Shown here in pieces: positions 53,377 to 62,595 of a stretch of DNA of 64,000 bases. Source of the DNA: Microvirga lupini (GTDB lineage Bacteria; Pseudomonadota; Alphaproteobacteria; Rhizobiales; Beijerinckiaceae); assembly GCF_014191055.1 (NCBI RefSeq), contig NZ_JACHWB010000001.1, positions 1,269,875 through 1,333,874 on the forward strand, given 5' to 3'. Position 1 is the first letter of the stretch; the number at the start of each line of letters is the position of its first letter. The notes under the pieces were generated by a model. The model had not been told where the DNA came from. It was given only the letters and a program-made list of their open reading frames with translations, and did not search any database. The translations under genes were made by a program, and so were the position numbers.

Positions 53377-53387
53377 GGTGCGTTTCC

Positions 53388-54086
53388 CTAGACGTGGAGA
53401 TACCGGTCCTTGAGGCTGGCATCGGCCATAAGTTCTTCACTGGTTCCCGTCCAGACGGAGCGGCCCTTCTCGATGATCACGTGACGGTCGGCGAAGGTTG
53501 CCAATACGCCCACATTCTTGTCGATCACCAAGATCGACTGACGTTCGCCTTTGAGACGCTTGAGGCAGGTCCAGATCTCGGCACGGATGAGCGGTGCCAG
53601 TCCTTCCGTTGCCTCGTCCAGAATGAGCAGCTTCGGATTCGTCATCAGCGCCCGGCCGATTGCGAGCATCTGCTGTTCGCCGCCGGAAAGCTGAGTGCCG
53701 AGATTGCTCCTGCGCTCCTTCAGGCGCGGGAACAGGTCGTATACGGCACCGAGGGTCCAGCGACCGTGGCCGGTTCGGTTCGAAGCCGTCGCGATGAGGT
53801 TCTCCTCGACCGTCAGGGTCGGGAAGATCTGGCGCCCCTCCGGCACGAGGCCAATTCCGGTCTTGGCGATACGATAGGGTGCAAGCCCGGTCACCACAGC
53901 GCCATCGAAGCGGACCTCGCCGGCGCGCGGGCGCAGGAGACCCATGATGGAACGTACGGTGGTGGTCTTGCCCATGCCGTTGCGGCCGAGAAGCGTCACC
54001 ACCTCGCCGGCGCCTACGTCGAGCGAGATGTCGAAGAGGACTTGGGCGGCGCCGTAGGAGGCCTGGAGCTGACGGACGGAAAGCAT
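53388..54086 (-). CDS. livF: Branched-chain-type ABC transporter ATPase
   Basis: A 232-residue ATPase with Walker A GRNGMGKTTT, signature LSGGEQQMLAIGRAL, Walker B LLILDEATEGLAP and the switch region (LVIDKNVGVLA, where the usual His is Asn, a substitution to note). The pattern GLVPEGRQIFPTLTVEENL is diagnostic of LivF rather than LivG. It starts where livG ends, sharing one base. With LivG it drives uptake of the ligand of the binding protein at 56936. Confidence 0.93.
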   Translation of the reverse strand: MLSVRQLQASYGAAQVLFDISLDVGAGEVVTLLGRNGMGKTTTVRSIMGLLRPRAGEVRFDGAVVTGLAPYRIAKTGIGLVPEGRQIFPTLTVEENLIATASNRTGHGRWTLGAVYDLFPRLKERRSNLGTQLSGGEQQMLAIGRALMTNPKLLILDEATEGLAPLIRAEIWTCLKRLKGERQSILVIDKNVGVLATFADRHVIIEKGRSVWTGTSEELMADASLKDRYLHV

Positions 54087-54841
54087 CAGACCATCTCCTC
54101 TTCGCCGAGATAGGCCGCCCGGACGTCAGGATTGGCTCTGATCCGCTCCGGTGTGTCGGTGGCGATCACGCGCCCATAGACGAGAACCGAGACGCAGTCC
54201 GCAAGGGAGAAGACCGCCTCCATGTCGTGCTCGATGAGAACGATGGTCAAACGGTTCTTCAGGCGACGCAGGGTCTCGACTACCCGCTGGGATTCGTCAT
54301 GTCCGGTTCCGGCCAGCGGCTCATCGAGCAGGAGAAGCTTGGGGGCCGTCGCAAGGCCAATGGCGAGTTCCAGCTGGCGCTTCTCGCCATGAGACAGAAG
54401 CCCGGCGGGGACGTGGGCGCGTGCGCCTAGCCCGACTTCGCCGAGGCATTCCATCGCCGGGGCGTTCAAGTCCTTCTCCTGCGACGCATTCCCGAACAAC
54501 TGAAAGCTTGAACCGGAGCGGGCCTGAACCGCGAGCGCCACGTTCTCGAGGGCGGAGAAGCCAGGCAGGATCGAGGTGATCTGGAAAGAGCGCGCCAGCC
54601 CGCGGTCGACCCGCTGTGGCATGGAGAGGTAGGTAACGTCCTCGCCAGCAAACAGGATTTGACCCGAATTGGATGGCAGCATGCCCGAGATCTGGTGAAT
54701 GAGGGTTGTCTTGCCGGCGCCATTGGGACCAATGATAGCATGCAGCTCACCCTGCTGGACCGAGAGGCTGACATCGTCGGTGACGACGAGCGCGCCGTAG
54801 TTCTTGCGCAGGTTGCGGAGTTCGAGCAGCGGTTCAGTCAT
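54086..54841 (-). CDS. livG: Branched-chain-type ABC transporter ATPase
   Basis: I start at the Met at 54841 (MTEPLLELRN), eight bases inside the end of livM; the frame upstream is unrelated. The 251-residue ATPase has Walker A GPNGAGKTTLIHQISG, signature LSHGEKRQLELAIGLA, Walker B LLLDEPLAGTGHDE and the switch His in VLIEHDMEAVF. VDRGLARSFQIT is the LivG marker. It is the second ATPase of the transporter. Confidence 0.93.
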   Translation of the reverse strand: MTEPLLELRNLRKNYGALVVTDDVSLSVQQGELHAIIGPNGAGKTTLIHQISGMLPSNSGQILFAGEDVTYLSMPQRVDRGLARSFQITSILPGFSALENVALAVQARSGSSFQLFGNASQEKDLNAPAMECLGEVGLGARAHVPAGLLSHGEKRQLELAIGLATAPKLLLLDEPLAGTGHDESQRVVETLRRLKNRLTIVLIEHDMEAVFSLADCVSVLVYGRVIATDTPERIRANPDVRAAYLGEEEMV

Positions 54842-55865
54842 GATGCGGCCTCCGCAGCAATCCCATAATCCCGCCTCTAACAAACAGCACAATCAGAATG
54901 AGCAGGGGGCCGAATACCATCTTCCAGTTCTCGGCAAGGTGCGCCCGCGTCTCCTCGCTGAGGAAGAAGCTCACCGCATGCAGGATCTCGGGCAGGAACT
55001 CTTCCAGCAACAGGAATGCTGCGGCTCCGATGATCGCGCCATGAAGAGAGCCGAGACCGCCGAGAACCACCATGAAGATCAACTCGCCCGACCGCTGCCA
55101 CGTCATGAAGGCTGGGCTGACGAACTCAGCCTGATTGGCCAGGAGGCATCCGGCAAGGCCTGCCATCATGCCGCTGATCACATAAGCCGCAAGCTGAAAG
55201 CGGAAGGGACGGAAACCGATCGCTTCCATGCGAACAGCGTTCTCCCGCGTGCCACGCAGGACACGGCCGAACCGGGAGGCGACGATAGAGCGGGAGAGGG
55301 CGTAGGTTCCAAAGAGGCAGAGCAGGCAGCCCCAGTAGAAAATAAAATCATTCTCCAGCAGGTCGGATCCCGCAACGAGGCTGCGGGAGGCCAAGGTCAT
55401 CCCGTCGTCGCCGCCATAAGCCGCCAGCGACGTGGCGAGGAAGTACAGCATCTGCCCGAAGGCAAGCGTGATCATGATGAAGTAGACGCCCTTCGTCCTT
55501 AAGGAAATGGCGCCTGTGACGAACGCAAAGGCAGCTGAGGCAAGGAGCGCGACCGGAACTTGAATGAGAACATCCTCGAAGCCGTGGCTCGCCAGGATTC
55601 CAACCGCATAGCCGCCGAGACCGAGAAAGGCTGCATGGCCGAAGCTCACGAGGGCGCCATAGCCGAGGATGAGATCCAGCGCCATGGCGGCGATGCCAAA
55701 GATCATCACTCGCGTGAGCAGAGAGAGGACATAACCTTCCGCACCGGAGAACGAGGCGAGGAGCGGTGCCGCGGCAAAGGCGGCAAAAAGCACCACGGGA
55801 ATGATTTCCAGCCGCGTGCTGAGCGAAGGAGTAGGAGCAGACTGGGTTTCGGCGATTTGGGTCAT
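54834..55865 (-). CDS. livM: Branched-chain-type ABC transporter permease
   Basis: The 343-residue membrane protein has about nine to ten hydrophobic segments and LivM hallmarks: ALDLILGYGALVSFGHAAFLGLGGYAVGI, GVYFIMITLAFGQM, ENAVRMEAIGF (EAA-like loop) and LGGLGSLHGAIIGAAAFLLLEE. Its stop overlaps livG, and livH ends ten bases upstream. It forms the pore with LivH. The ligand is not branched-chain amino acids by necessity; many Liv-type systems in alphaproteobacteria carry aromatic acids. Confidence 0.93.
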   Translation of the reverse strand: MTQIAETQSAPTPSLSTRLEIIPVVLFAAFAAAPLLASFSGAEGYVLSLLTRVMIFGIAAMALDLILGYGALVSFGHAAFLGLGGYAVGILASHGFEDVLIQVPVALLASAAFAFVTGAISLRTKGVYFIMITLAFGQMLYFLATSLAAYGGDDGMTLASRSLVAGSDLLENDFIFYWGCLLCLFGTYALSRSIVASRFGRVLRGTRENAVRMEAIGFRPFRFQLAAYVISGMMAGLAGCLLANQAEFVSPAFMTWQRSGELIFMVVLGGLGSLHGAIIGAAAFLLLEEFLPEILHAVSFFLSEETRAHLAENWKMVFGPLLILIVLFVRGGIMGLLRRPHHD

Positions 55866-55875
55866 GGCTCCGCCC

Positions 55876-56796
55876 TCAACGCTTGACAGGAAACAGCCCG
55901 GACGGACGGAAGAACAATACAGCGGCCATGAAGATGTAGATCAGCATCGGTGCGATGGCGCGACCGGTCTGGCTGGCGGCTGCAGGATCAAGAACAAGGC
56001 GCAGCAGGTTGGGCGCGAAGGAGCGGCCAACCGTGTCCACAAGACCGATCAGGAGTGCGGCCAGGAATGCGCCGCGGATTGACCCGATGCCTCCAATGAC
56101 GATCACCACGAAAGCCAGGATGAGGATATTGTCCCCCATGCCGGGCTCCACCGAGAGGATCGGCGCGACCATAGCGCCTGCGAAGCCTGCGAGCATGGCG
56201 CCGAAACCGAACACCACCATGAACAGGCGCTGGATGTTGACGCCAAGCGCCGAAACCATGGAGGCGTTGCTGGCACCTGCGCGCACCAGCATGCCGACGC
56301 GTGTGTGATTGACCAGCACGTAGAGCAGGGCGGCGATGACGAGACCGGCGGCAATAATGGCAAGACGGTAGACGGGATAGAGCAGTCCGTTCGCGATCTC
56401 TACTGAGCCCGAGAGCAACTCGGGCACGGGAACGCTCAATGGGGCCGCTCCCCAGACGAACTTCACGCCCTGGTTCAGGAAAAGGATCACCCCGAATGTA
56501 GCGAGCACCTGGTCGAGATGATCGCGATCATAGAGGTGGCGGAACACAAGCGCTTCCAGGAGCAGGCCGAATGCCAAAGCCGTCGGAAGGGCAAGGAGAA
56601 GCGCCCAGCCGAAGCTTCCGGTCCAGGCGCTGAATGCTGCGACCAGATAGGCGCCCACCATATACTGCACGCCGTGCGCCAGGTTGATGAAGTCCATTAC
56701 ACCGAAGACCAGGGTCAGGCCGGCAGCGATGAGGAAGAGAATGAGCCCGAACTGAAGGCCGTTCAGAGCCTGGACGAAAAAGAGGGTTGCTGTCAT
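55876..56796 (-). CDS. livH: Branched-chain-type ABC transporter permease
   Basis: The 306-residue membrane protein has about eight hydrophobic segments and LivH hallmarks: LIAAGLTLVFGVMDFINLAHGVQYMVGAY near the start, RAGASNASMVSALGVN (EAA-like loop) and VIVIGGIGSIRGAFLAALLIGLVDT. It is separated from the binding-protein gene by 139 bases containing a hairpin, so the permease genes are probably expressed at a lower level than the binding protein. A GTG or ATG choice at the start does not change the topology. Confidence 0.93.
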   Translation of the reverse strand: MTATLFFVQALNGLQFGLILFLIAAGLTLVFGVMDFINLAHGVQYMVGAYLVAAFSAWTGSFGWALLLALPTALAFGLLLEALVFRHLYDRDHLDQVLATFGVILFLNQGVKFVWGAAPLSVPVPELLSGSVEIANGLLYPVYRLAIIAAGLVIAALLYVLVNHTRVGMLVRAGASNASMVSALGVNIQRLFMVVFGFGAMLAGFAGAMVAPILSVEPGMGDNILILAFVVIVIGGIGSIRGAFLAALLIGLVDTVGRSFAPNLLRLVLDPAAASQTGRAIAPMLIYIFMAAVLFFRPSGLFPVKR

Positions 56797-56889
56797 CGGC
56801 GCATCACTGGCTCCAGGCCTGCATCAACCGGGCCTCCGCTCGCATGCCCTTATACAAGGGCAACATGAAAGGTTCATTTTAAAGAGACA

Positions 56890-56917
56890 GCCTGTCCCAG
56901 AGATCTCCGAGACAGGC
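56890..56917 (-). terminator. Hairpin between the binding-protein and permease genes
   Basis: GCCTGTC (56890-56896) and GACAGGC (56911-56917) form a 7-bp stem with a partly paired 14-base loop, 19 bases after the binding-protein stop codon. On the minus strand CTCTTTAAAA follows shortly. It is probably an attenuating terminator or a stem protecting the upstream mRNA, as often seen behind ABC binding-protein genes. Confidence 0.5.
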
Positions 56918-56935
56918 CGCGTCAGGCAAAAGCGC

Positions 56936-58114
56936 CTAGTTCGTTGGCGTGCATTCCTTGGCATAGGCATCTGTGTAGTCGTCGAACACCTTCTCGACGA
57001 CCTCTGTCTGCAGCTTGCCGTCAGGGCGCTTGGCAGCTTTTACCAGATAGAAGTCCTGAATGGGGAAGCCGTTGGCGCCGAACTTGAAGTCGCCGCGCAG
57101 GGACTTGAACTCGGCCTTCTGAATGGCGGCACGCACCGCGTCCTTATTGTCGGTCTTGCCGCCCGTTGCCTTGAGAGCGGCATCGATCAGGAGAGCCGCA
57201 TCATAGGAATGCATCGCATAGGAGGCAGGCACCGTATTGTAGGCGGCTTCGAAGGCTGCGACGAACTTCTTGTTCTCCGGCGTATTCATGTTCGGAGCCC
57301 AGTTCGAGCCGCTGAGCATGCCGATGGCAGCATCCTGCTGCGCGGGCAGGTTCGTCTCGTCAACCGTGAAGGCGGAGAGGAACGGGATACGGTCGGCAAG
57401 ACCCGCAGCGCGATATTGCTTAACCAGGTTCACACCCATGCCACCCGGCATGAAGGTGAAGATGGCATCAGGCTGCATTGAGGCGATCTTCGCAAGCTCG
57501 GACTGGAAGTCGAGGGTGTTGAGCGGGGTGTAGGATTCCTCGATGATCTCACCCTTGTAGTGGCGCTTGAAGCCCGCCAGCGCATCCTTGCCGGCCTGAT
57601 AGTTCGGCGCCAGCAGATAGACCTTCTTGTAGCCTCGATCCTGGGCCACCTTGCCGAGAACCTCGTGGTTCTGGTCATTCTGGTAGGAGGTCGCGAAGAA
57701 GTACGGGTTGCAACTCTTGCCGGCGAGGTTCGAGGGACCGGCATTCACGCTGATGTAGAAGGTCTTGGAATCGACGATCGGCTTGTGCGTCGCGACCGCC
57801 ACGTTGGAGAAGATCGGGCCGACCACGAAGTCCACCTTGTCGCGCTCGATCAGACCTTTGACTTTCGTCACGGCAACATCGGGCTTCAACTCGTCGTCGA
57901 CGACGATCACTTCGACGTCGCGCCCACCGAGCTTCCCGCCGAGATCCTTCATGGCGAGCTGGAAGCCGTCGCGTGCATGCTGGCCGAGCACTGCCGAGGG
58001 GCCGGAGAGGGTGAGGAGAAGGCCGACCTTCAGCTTCTCCTGCGCCATGGCCGGTGCTGCGGCCAGGGTTACGGCCGCTGCCAAGCCTAGTGTTTTGATC
58101 TTCACGTTCATCAT
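56936..58114 (-). CDS. ABC transporter substrate-binding protein (LivK/aromatic-acid type)
   Basis: The 392-residue protein has a signal peptide cleaved after AMA near residue 24 (start at 58114 or the second ATG at 58111, which has better spacing from GGGAG). The mature part is a type I periplasmic-binding protein: KVGLLLTLSGPSAVLGQHARDGFQLAM, VVDDELKPDVAVTKVKGLI, the conserved FVVGPIFSNVAVATHKPI and YEAF-like repeats of the second lobe (YNTVPASYAMHSYDAALLIDAALKATGG). Relatives bind branched-chain amino acids, amides or aromatic acids. The position opposite the CoA-ligase gene makes an aromatic acid the likely ligand. Confidence 0.92.
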   Translation of the reverse strand: MMNVKIKTLGLAAAVTLAAAPAMAQEKLKVGLLLTLSGPSAVLGQHARDGFQLAMKDLGGKLGGRDVEVIVVDDELKPDVAVTKVKGLIERDKVDFVVGPIFSNVAVATHKPIVDSKTFYISVNAGPSNLAGKSCNPYFFATSYQNDQNHEVLGKVAQDRGYKKVYLLAPNYQAGKDALAGFKRHYKGEIIEESYTPLNTLDFQSELAKIASMQPDAIFTFMPGGMGVNLVKQYRAAGLADRIPFLSAFTVDETNLPAQQDAAIGMLSGSNWAPNMNTPENKKFVAAFEAAYNTVPASYAMHSYDAALLIDAALKATGGKTDNKDAVRAAIQKAEFKSLRGDFKFGANGFPIQDFYLVKAAKRPDGKLQTEVVEKVFDDYTDAYAKECTPTN

Positions 58115-58292
58115 GATCTCCCGAGTGGCTGTTCCCTGCGCACGTTTGCCGTGCTTTGAGTGATTGTTCCCGGCGGGACGTGAGGCGCCTCGACGGAAGG
58201 GGCGGCGCTACTCTGCCGCAAAACATATCTGGCGAACACTCCCTTTGTTGGAGCCCTCGCGCTGGCATCCCCAAAATTGGGATTGCCAAGGA

Positions 58293-58312
58293 TTGTTTTA
58301 AGTTTAAAATAA
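58293..58312. promoter_or_regulatory. MarR-type operator 1 in the transporter/ligase divergent promoter
   Basis: TTGTTTTAAGTTTAAAATAA is an AT-rich near-palindrome in a GC-rich region and differs from the perfect palindrome at 60191-60210 at only two of 20 bases. It lies in the 379-base gap 58115-58493, 179 bases from the binding-protein start and 182 bases from the ligase start, where it can control both directions. The rest of the gap shows no gene. Confidence 0.75.
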
Positions 58313-58493
58313 TTTCTGCCTTCTTCAAGTGGATTGTTTCGCAGGGGAAGGCTGGTGGGATGACAGCTGCGTGAGGAGCGGGACGAGGAAGCCTGGGGAG
58401 CGCGTTCAAAGCCTCCGTGAGGCTAGTTCTTCGTCTCTTAACGGCCCGCGCGGCATTGCTCTCCTGCTCCACACTGGAACGAAGGAGCGGACG

Positions 58494-60143
58494 ATGGCGG
58501 ACACGGCGCATGTGGATACCTTCGCGAGAGACAACCTTCCGCCCCAGGACCAATGGCCGACATTCACGTTCGACCGGCCCGAGCTGCAGTACCCCGAGCG
58601 ACTGAACTGCGCCGTGGCGTTCCTGGACCGGTGGGTCGAGGAGGGCAGGGGTGACGAGCCGTGCATCATCAGTCCGTCCGAGACGCTCAGTTATCGCCAG
58701 CTTCAGGAGCGGGTGAATCGAATCTGCAATGTGCTCGTCCATAGGCTCGGCTTCGTGCCTGGCAATCGGGTTCTCCTGCGGTCGGCCAACAACCCGATGA
58801 TGGTGGCGGCTTATCTGGCCGTGCTGAAGGCTGGCGGCGTCGTCGTCGCCACCATGCCGCTCCTGCGCGCCCGGGAGATCGCCTATCCGCTGAACAAGGC
58901 CAAGATTACCATTGCACTCTGCGATCACCGCCTCGCGGAGGAGATGGAGCGGGCAAAATCCATGGCACCGGATCTGCAGCACGTCGTGTATTGGGGATCG
59001 GGCAAACACGACAGCCTGGAGGCGATGATCGCCTCGGCTTCGCAGGACTTTGCCGCAGTCGATACAACTGCTGACGATGTGTGCCTGATCGGCTTTACAT
59101 CCGGAACGACGGGCGAGCCGAAGGGCACCATGCACTTCCATCGCGATATGCTGGCGATCTGTGACGCATATTCGCGCAACGTCTTGCGGCCCGAGCCGTG
59201 CGACCGCTTCATCGGCTCGCCGCCGCTCGCCTTCACGTTCGGGCTTGGCGGCATCGTGTTGTTCCCTATGAGCGTGGGAGCCTCGACCGTGCTGCTGGAG
59301 AAGGCCGGTCCTGACGATCTCCTGCCGGCCATCATGCAGTACAGGGCGACGATCTGCTTCACGGCGCCGACGGCCTACCGCGCCATGCTGTCGAAGCTGG
59401 AAGGCTACGACATCTCATCCCTGCGCAAATGCGTCTCGGCCGGTGAACCTTTGCCGAAAGGAACTTTTGAGGCCTGGAGAGATGCGACGAATATCCGGCT
59501 GATGGACGGCATTGGTGCCACTGAGATGCTGCACATCTTCATCGCCGCGAGGGAGGATGAGATCCACCCTGGTGCGACCGGCAAACCCGTTCCCGGATAC
59601 GAGGCGAAGGTCATCGATGAAGAGGGCCGCGACCTGCCGCCCGGCAGCGTTGGCCGTCTCGCTGTTCGTGGGCCGACCGGATGCCGCTACCTCGCCGATG
59701 AGCGGCAGCGCAAATACGTGCAGGACGGCTGGAATATCACCGGCGACACCTACCTCATGGATGAGGATGGTTACTTCTGGTATCAGGCGCGTTCCGACGA
59801 CATGATCATTTCCGCCGGCTACAACATTGCAGGGCCGGAAGTCGAGGCGGCGCTCCTCACGCACCCGGCGGTGGCTGAATGCGGAGTGGTTGGCGCGCCG
59901 GATGATGGTCGCGGCACGGTAGTTAAGGCCTATGTGGTCCTTCGTCCCGGTCATCTCCCAGGCGCCGAGCTGACAAAGGCGCTGCAGGATCACGTGAAGC
60001 AGGAGATTGCTCCGTACAAGTATCCGCGCCTCATCGAGTTCGTGGATGCGTTGCCCCGAACGCAAACCGGCAAGCTCCAACGGTTTGAGCTACGCCGCAT
60101 CGCCCAAGACATGGGTAAGCCCCAGGAGGCGATGAGTGCCTGA
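58494..60143 (+). CDS. Benzoate/2-aminobenzoate-CoA ligase-like AMP-forming enzyme
   Basis: I start at the ATG at 58494 (MADTAHVDTF), preceded by GAAGGAG; the upstream frame is not homologous. The 549-residue protein has the adenylate-forming core: FTSGTTGEPKGTMH (P-loop), SPPLAFTFGLGGIVLFP, GIGATEMLHIF, GDTYLMDEDGYFWYQARSDDMI and the catalytic Lys in RTQTGKLQRFELR near the end. This pattern is that of the benzoate-CoA ligase group. It activates an aromatic acid to its CoA thioester. The adjacent monooxygenase/reductase points to 2-aminobenzoate, or to salicylate. Confidence 0.88.
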   Translation: MADTAHVDTFARDNLPPQDQWPTFTFDRPELQYPERLNCAVAFLDRWVEEGRGDEPCIISPSETLSYRQLQERVNRICNVLVHRLGFVPGNRVLLRSANNPMMVAAYLAVLKAGGVVVATMPLLRAREIAYPLNKAKITIALCDHRLAEEMERAKSMAPDLQHVVYWGSGKHDSLEAMIASASQDFAAVDTTADDVCLIGFTSGTTGEPKGTMHFHRDMLAICDAYSRNVLRPEPCDRFIGSPPLAFTFGLGGIVLFPMSVGASTVLLEKAGPDDLLPAIMQYRATICFTAPTAYRAMLSKLEGYDISSLRKCVSAGEPLPKGTFEAWRDATNIRLMDGIGATEMLHIFIAAREDEIHPGATGKPVPGYEAKVIDEEGRDLPPGSVGRLAVRGPTGCRYLADERQRKYVQDGWNITGDTYLMDEDGYFWYQARSDDMIISAGYNIAGPEVEAALLTHPAVAECGVVGAPDDGRGTVVKAYVVLRPGHLPGAELTKALQDHVKQEIAPYKYPRLIEFVDALPRTQTGKLQRFELRRIAQDMGKPQEAMSA

Positions 60144-60190
60144 CGACGAGGTCGGGTGCCCTAGCACCCGTCTTTCAGGTTGATCGACAA

Positions 60191-60210
60191 TTATTTTAAG
60201 CTTAAAATAA
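60191..60210. promoter_or_regulatory. MarR-type operator 2 upstream of the monooxygenase/reductase gene
   Basis: TTATTTTAAGCTTAAAATAA is a perfect 20-bp palindrome in the 90-base gap after the ligase gene, 23 bases before the monooxygenase start, overlapping the likely promoter or leader. It is nearly identical to the site at 58293-58312. The MarR-family protein at 63359-63868 in the same operon is the probable binder. Confidence 0.82.
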
Positions 60211-60233
60211 ATTTGCAACTCGGGTAGGATCCC

Positions 60234-62588
60234 ATGAAGACGGCGATCATCGGCGGCGGCCCTGCAGGGCTCTATTTCGCAATTCTGCTGAAGAAGCTCA
60301 GGCCGGACTCCAGCATCACGGTCTATGAGCGCAACCGGGCCGACGAGACCTTCGGCTTCGGGGTCGTCTTTTCCGATGCAACCCTCGATAATTTCGAGAA
60401 GTACGACCTGCCCAGCTATCAGCGGATCGTCCGCGAGTTCGCCTACTGGGATGACATCGCTATCCATTTCAGGGGAACAGAGCACCGGATCGGTGGCAAT
60501 GGCTTCTGCGGCTGCTCGCGGCGCACGCTGCTCCTCATCCTGCAGGATCGTGCGGGGGAACTCGGCGTCACGTTGCGCTACGAAGCGGATGTTGATGACG
60601 AGAGCCTGTTCGCGGATGCGGATCTTGTCGTGGTGGCCGACGGCATCAACAGCCGCTTCCGGGAGCGCTATGCGGATCACTTCCAGCCCGAAGTCGATCT
60701 GAGGCCCAACAAGTTCACCTGGATGGGCTCGACCAAGCCGCTCGACGCCTTCACGTTCATCTTCCAGGAGACGGAGTGGGGTCCCTTCATCGCCCATGCC
60801 TATCAATACGAGACTAACCGCTCGACCTGGGTGTTTGAGACTGACCCGGCGACTTTCGAACGGGCCGGGCTGAAGGACAAGAGCGAGGCGGAATCCGCCG
60901 CCCTTATGGAGCAGATCTTCGGCTGGTTCCTGGGTGGGCACCGCATTCTGACCAACCGCTCGATCTGGCGCAACTTCCCGATGATCCGTAACAAGCGCTG
61001 GGTCATGGGCAACAAGGTACTGCTCGGCGACGCCAAGGCCTCGGCGCATTTTTCCATTGGCTCCGGTACGAAACTCGCCATGGAGGATGCCATCGCTCTC
61101 TATGAGTCCTTCCGCCGCAATTCGAGCGTGGAAGGAGCTCTCGCGCTCTACGAGACGGGACGCCGTGAAGAGGTCGAGAAGACTCAGCACGCGGCTGACG
61201 TATCGCTGGTCTGGTTCGAGCACGTGGCCCGCTTCTGGGATTTCGACCCGGTGCAGTTCGCCTTCGGTGTGATGACCCGCGCCAAGGCGATCACCTACGA
61301 CAACCTTCGCCTGCGGGCACCCGAGTTCGTTGCTGCTGTCGATCAGACTTTCGCGAAGCAGGTGCGCCGGCAGGGTTTTGACGTATCGGTCGAAAGCCCT
61401 ACTGTCCCCATGTTCCAGCCCTTCCGCCTGCGCGATATGACGGTCGCCAATCGGGTGGTGGTGTCACCCATGGACATGTATTCGGCCAAGGACGGTGTGC
61501 CGAACGACTTCCATCTCGTTCATTACGGTTCCCGTGCCACAGGCGGCGCAGGGCTCGTGTTTACGGAAATGACCTGCGTGTCGCCGGAGGCTCGCATCAC
61601 GCTCGGGTGCACGGGGCTATGGAACGACGAGCAGGAGGCTGCCTGGAAGCGGATCGTCGACTTCGTTCATGCGAACTCGGCGACGAAGATCTGTCTGCAG
61701 CTCGGGCATGCAGGCCGAAAGGGCGCAACAAAGCTCATGTGGGAGGGCATCGACCGGCCTCTAGAGGAGGGCGCCTGGGACATCTGCTCCGCATCACCCA
61801 TTCCCTATTTCCCAGACAGCCAAGTGCCGCGTGAGGTGACGCGGGCGGAGCTCGACACCATCAAGACGCAGTTCGTCGAGGCTGCCATCCGTGGCGAGCG
61901 CGCCGGCTTCGACATGCTCGAACTCCACTGCGCTCACGGATACCTGCTGGCGAGCTTCATCTCGCCGCTCACCAACCGGCGCACGGATGAGTATGGCGGT
62001 TCCCTCGAGAACCGACTGCGCTATCCGTTGGAAGTGTTCGATTCCATGCGCGAGGTCTGGCCGGCACACAAGCCCATGTCGGTGCGCATCTCCGCGACCG
62101 ATTGGGCCGAGGGCGGCGTAACCGGCGATGAGGCGGTCGAGATAGCCCGCGCTTTCGCCGAGCACGGGGTCGATCTCGTCGATGTCTCGACGGGACAGAC
62201 CGTGCGTGAGGCACGGCCGATTTACGGACGCATGTTCCAGACGCCATTCTCGGATCAGGTGCGTAACGAGGCGCAGGTCGCGACTATGTGCGTCGGCAAT
62301 ATCACGACGGCCGATCAAGTGAACACGATCCTGGCCGCAGGGCGGGCGGATTTCGTTGCGCTCGGGCGTCCGCATCTCGTCGATCCATTCTTCACCATGA
62401 AGGCTGCGGCCTGGTATGGCGCTGCTAGCATCCACTGTACGCCGCAGTATCATGCCGGTCGGGATCAGATTTTCCGCAACTCCGTCCGTGATCGACAGGA
62501 TCTGGAGGAGCTGAAAATCAAGGCCAAGCCGAAGACTCGTGCCGAGTTGAAGATGGAGGCCGGTGAGAAGCCTCTTGCGGCGGAGTGA
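60234..62588 (+). CDS. Bifunctional aminobenzoyl/salicylyl-CoA monooxygenase-reductase
   Basis: The 784-residue protein is a natural fusion. Residues 1 to about 390 are a class A flavin monooxygenase ([63 protein letters not shown]). Residues from about 397 are an Old Yellow Enzyme-type flavin reductase barrel ([60 protein letters not shown]). This architecture is that of 2-aminobenzoyl-CoA monooxygenase/reductase, which hydroxylates and reduces the ring, and of salicylyl-CoA 5-hydroxylase/oxidoreductase. It is the committing step of a CoA-dependent aerobic route. An AGG-rich site precedes the ATG. The substrate between the two cannot be settled from sequence. Confidence 0.92.
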   Translation: MKTAIIGGGPAGLYFAILLKKLRPDSSITVYERNRADETFGFGVVFSDATLDNFEKYDLPSYQRIVREFAYWDDIAIHFRGTEHRIGGNGFCGCSRRTLLLILQDRAGELGVTLRYEADVDDESLFADADLVVVADGINSRFRERYADHFQPEVDLRPNKFTWMGSTKPLDAFTFIFQETEWGPFIAHAYQYETNRSTWVFETDPATFERAGLKDKSEAESAALMEQIFGWFLGGHRILTNRSIWRNFPMIRNKRWVMGNKVLLGDAKASAHFSIGSGTKLAMEDAIALYESFRRNSSVEGALALYETGRREEVEKTQHAADVSLVWFEHVARFWDFDPVQFAFGVMTRAKAITYDNLRLRAPEFVAAVDQTFAKQVRRQGFDVSVESPTVPMFQPFRLRDMTVANRVVVSPMDMYSAKDGVPNDFHLVHYGSRATGGAGLVFTEMTCVSPEARITLGCTGLWNDEQEAAWKRIVDFVHANSATKICLQLGHAGRKGATKLMWEGIDRPLEEGAWDICSASPIPYFPDSQVPREVTRAELDTIKTQFVEAAIRGERAGFDMLELHCAHGYLLASFISPLTNRRTDEYGGSLENRLRYPLEVFDSMREVWPAHKPMSVRISATDWAEGGVTGDEAVEIARAFAEHGVDLVDVSTGQTVREARPIYGRMFQTPFSDQVRNEAQVATMCVGNITTADQVNTILAAGRADFVALGRPHLVDPFFTMKAAAWYGAASIHCTPQYHAGRDQIFRNSVRDRQDLEELKIKAKPKTRAELKMEAGEKPLAAE

Positions 62589-62595
62589 GACGATC

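Noticed and set aside
60090-61223. 377-residue open frame opposite the monooxygenase half
   Set aside because: The plus strand carries clear FAD-binding motifs over the same bases; the minus frame would also overlap the end of the ligase gene.
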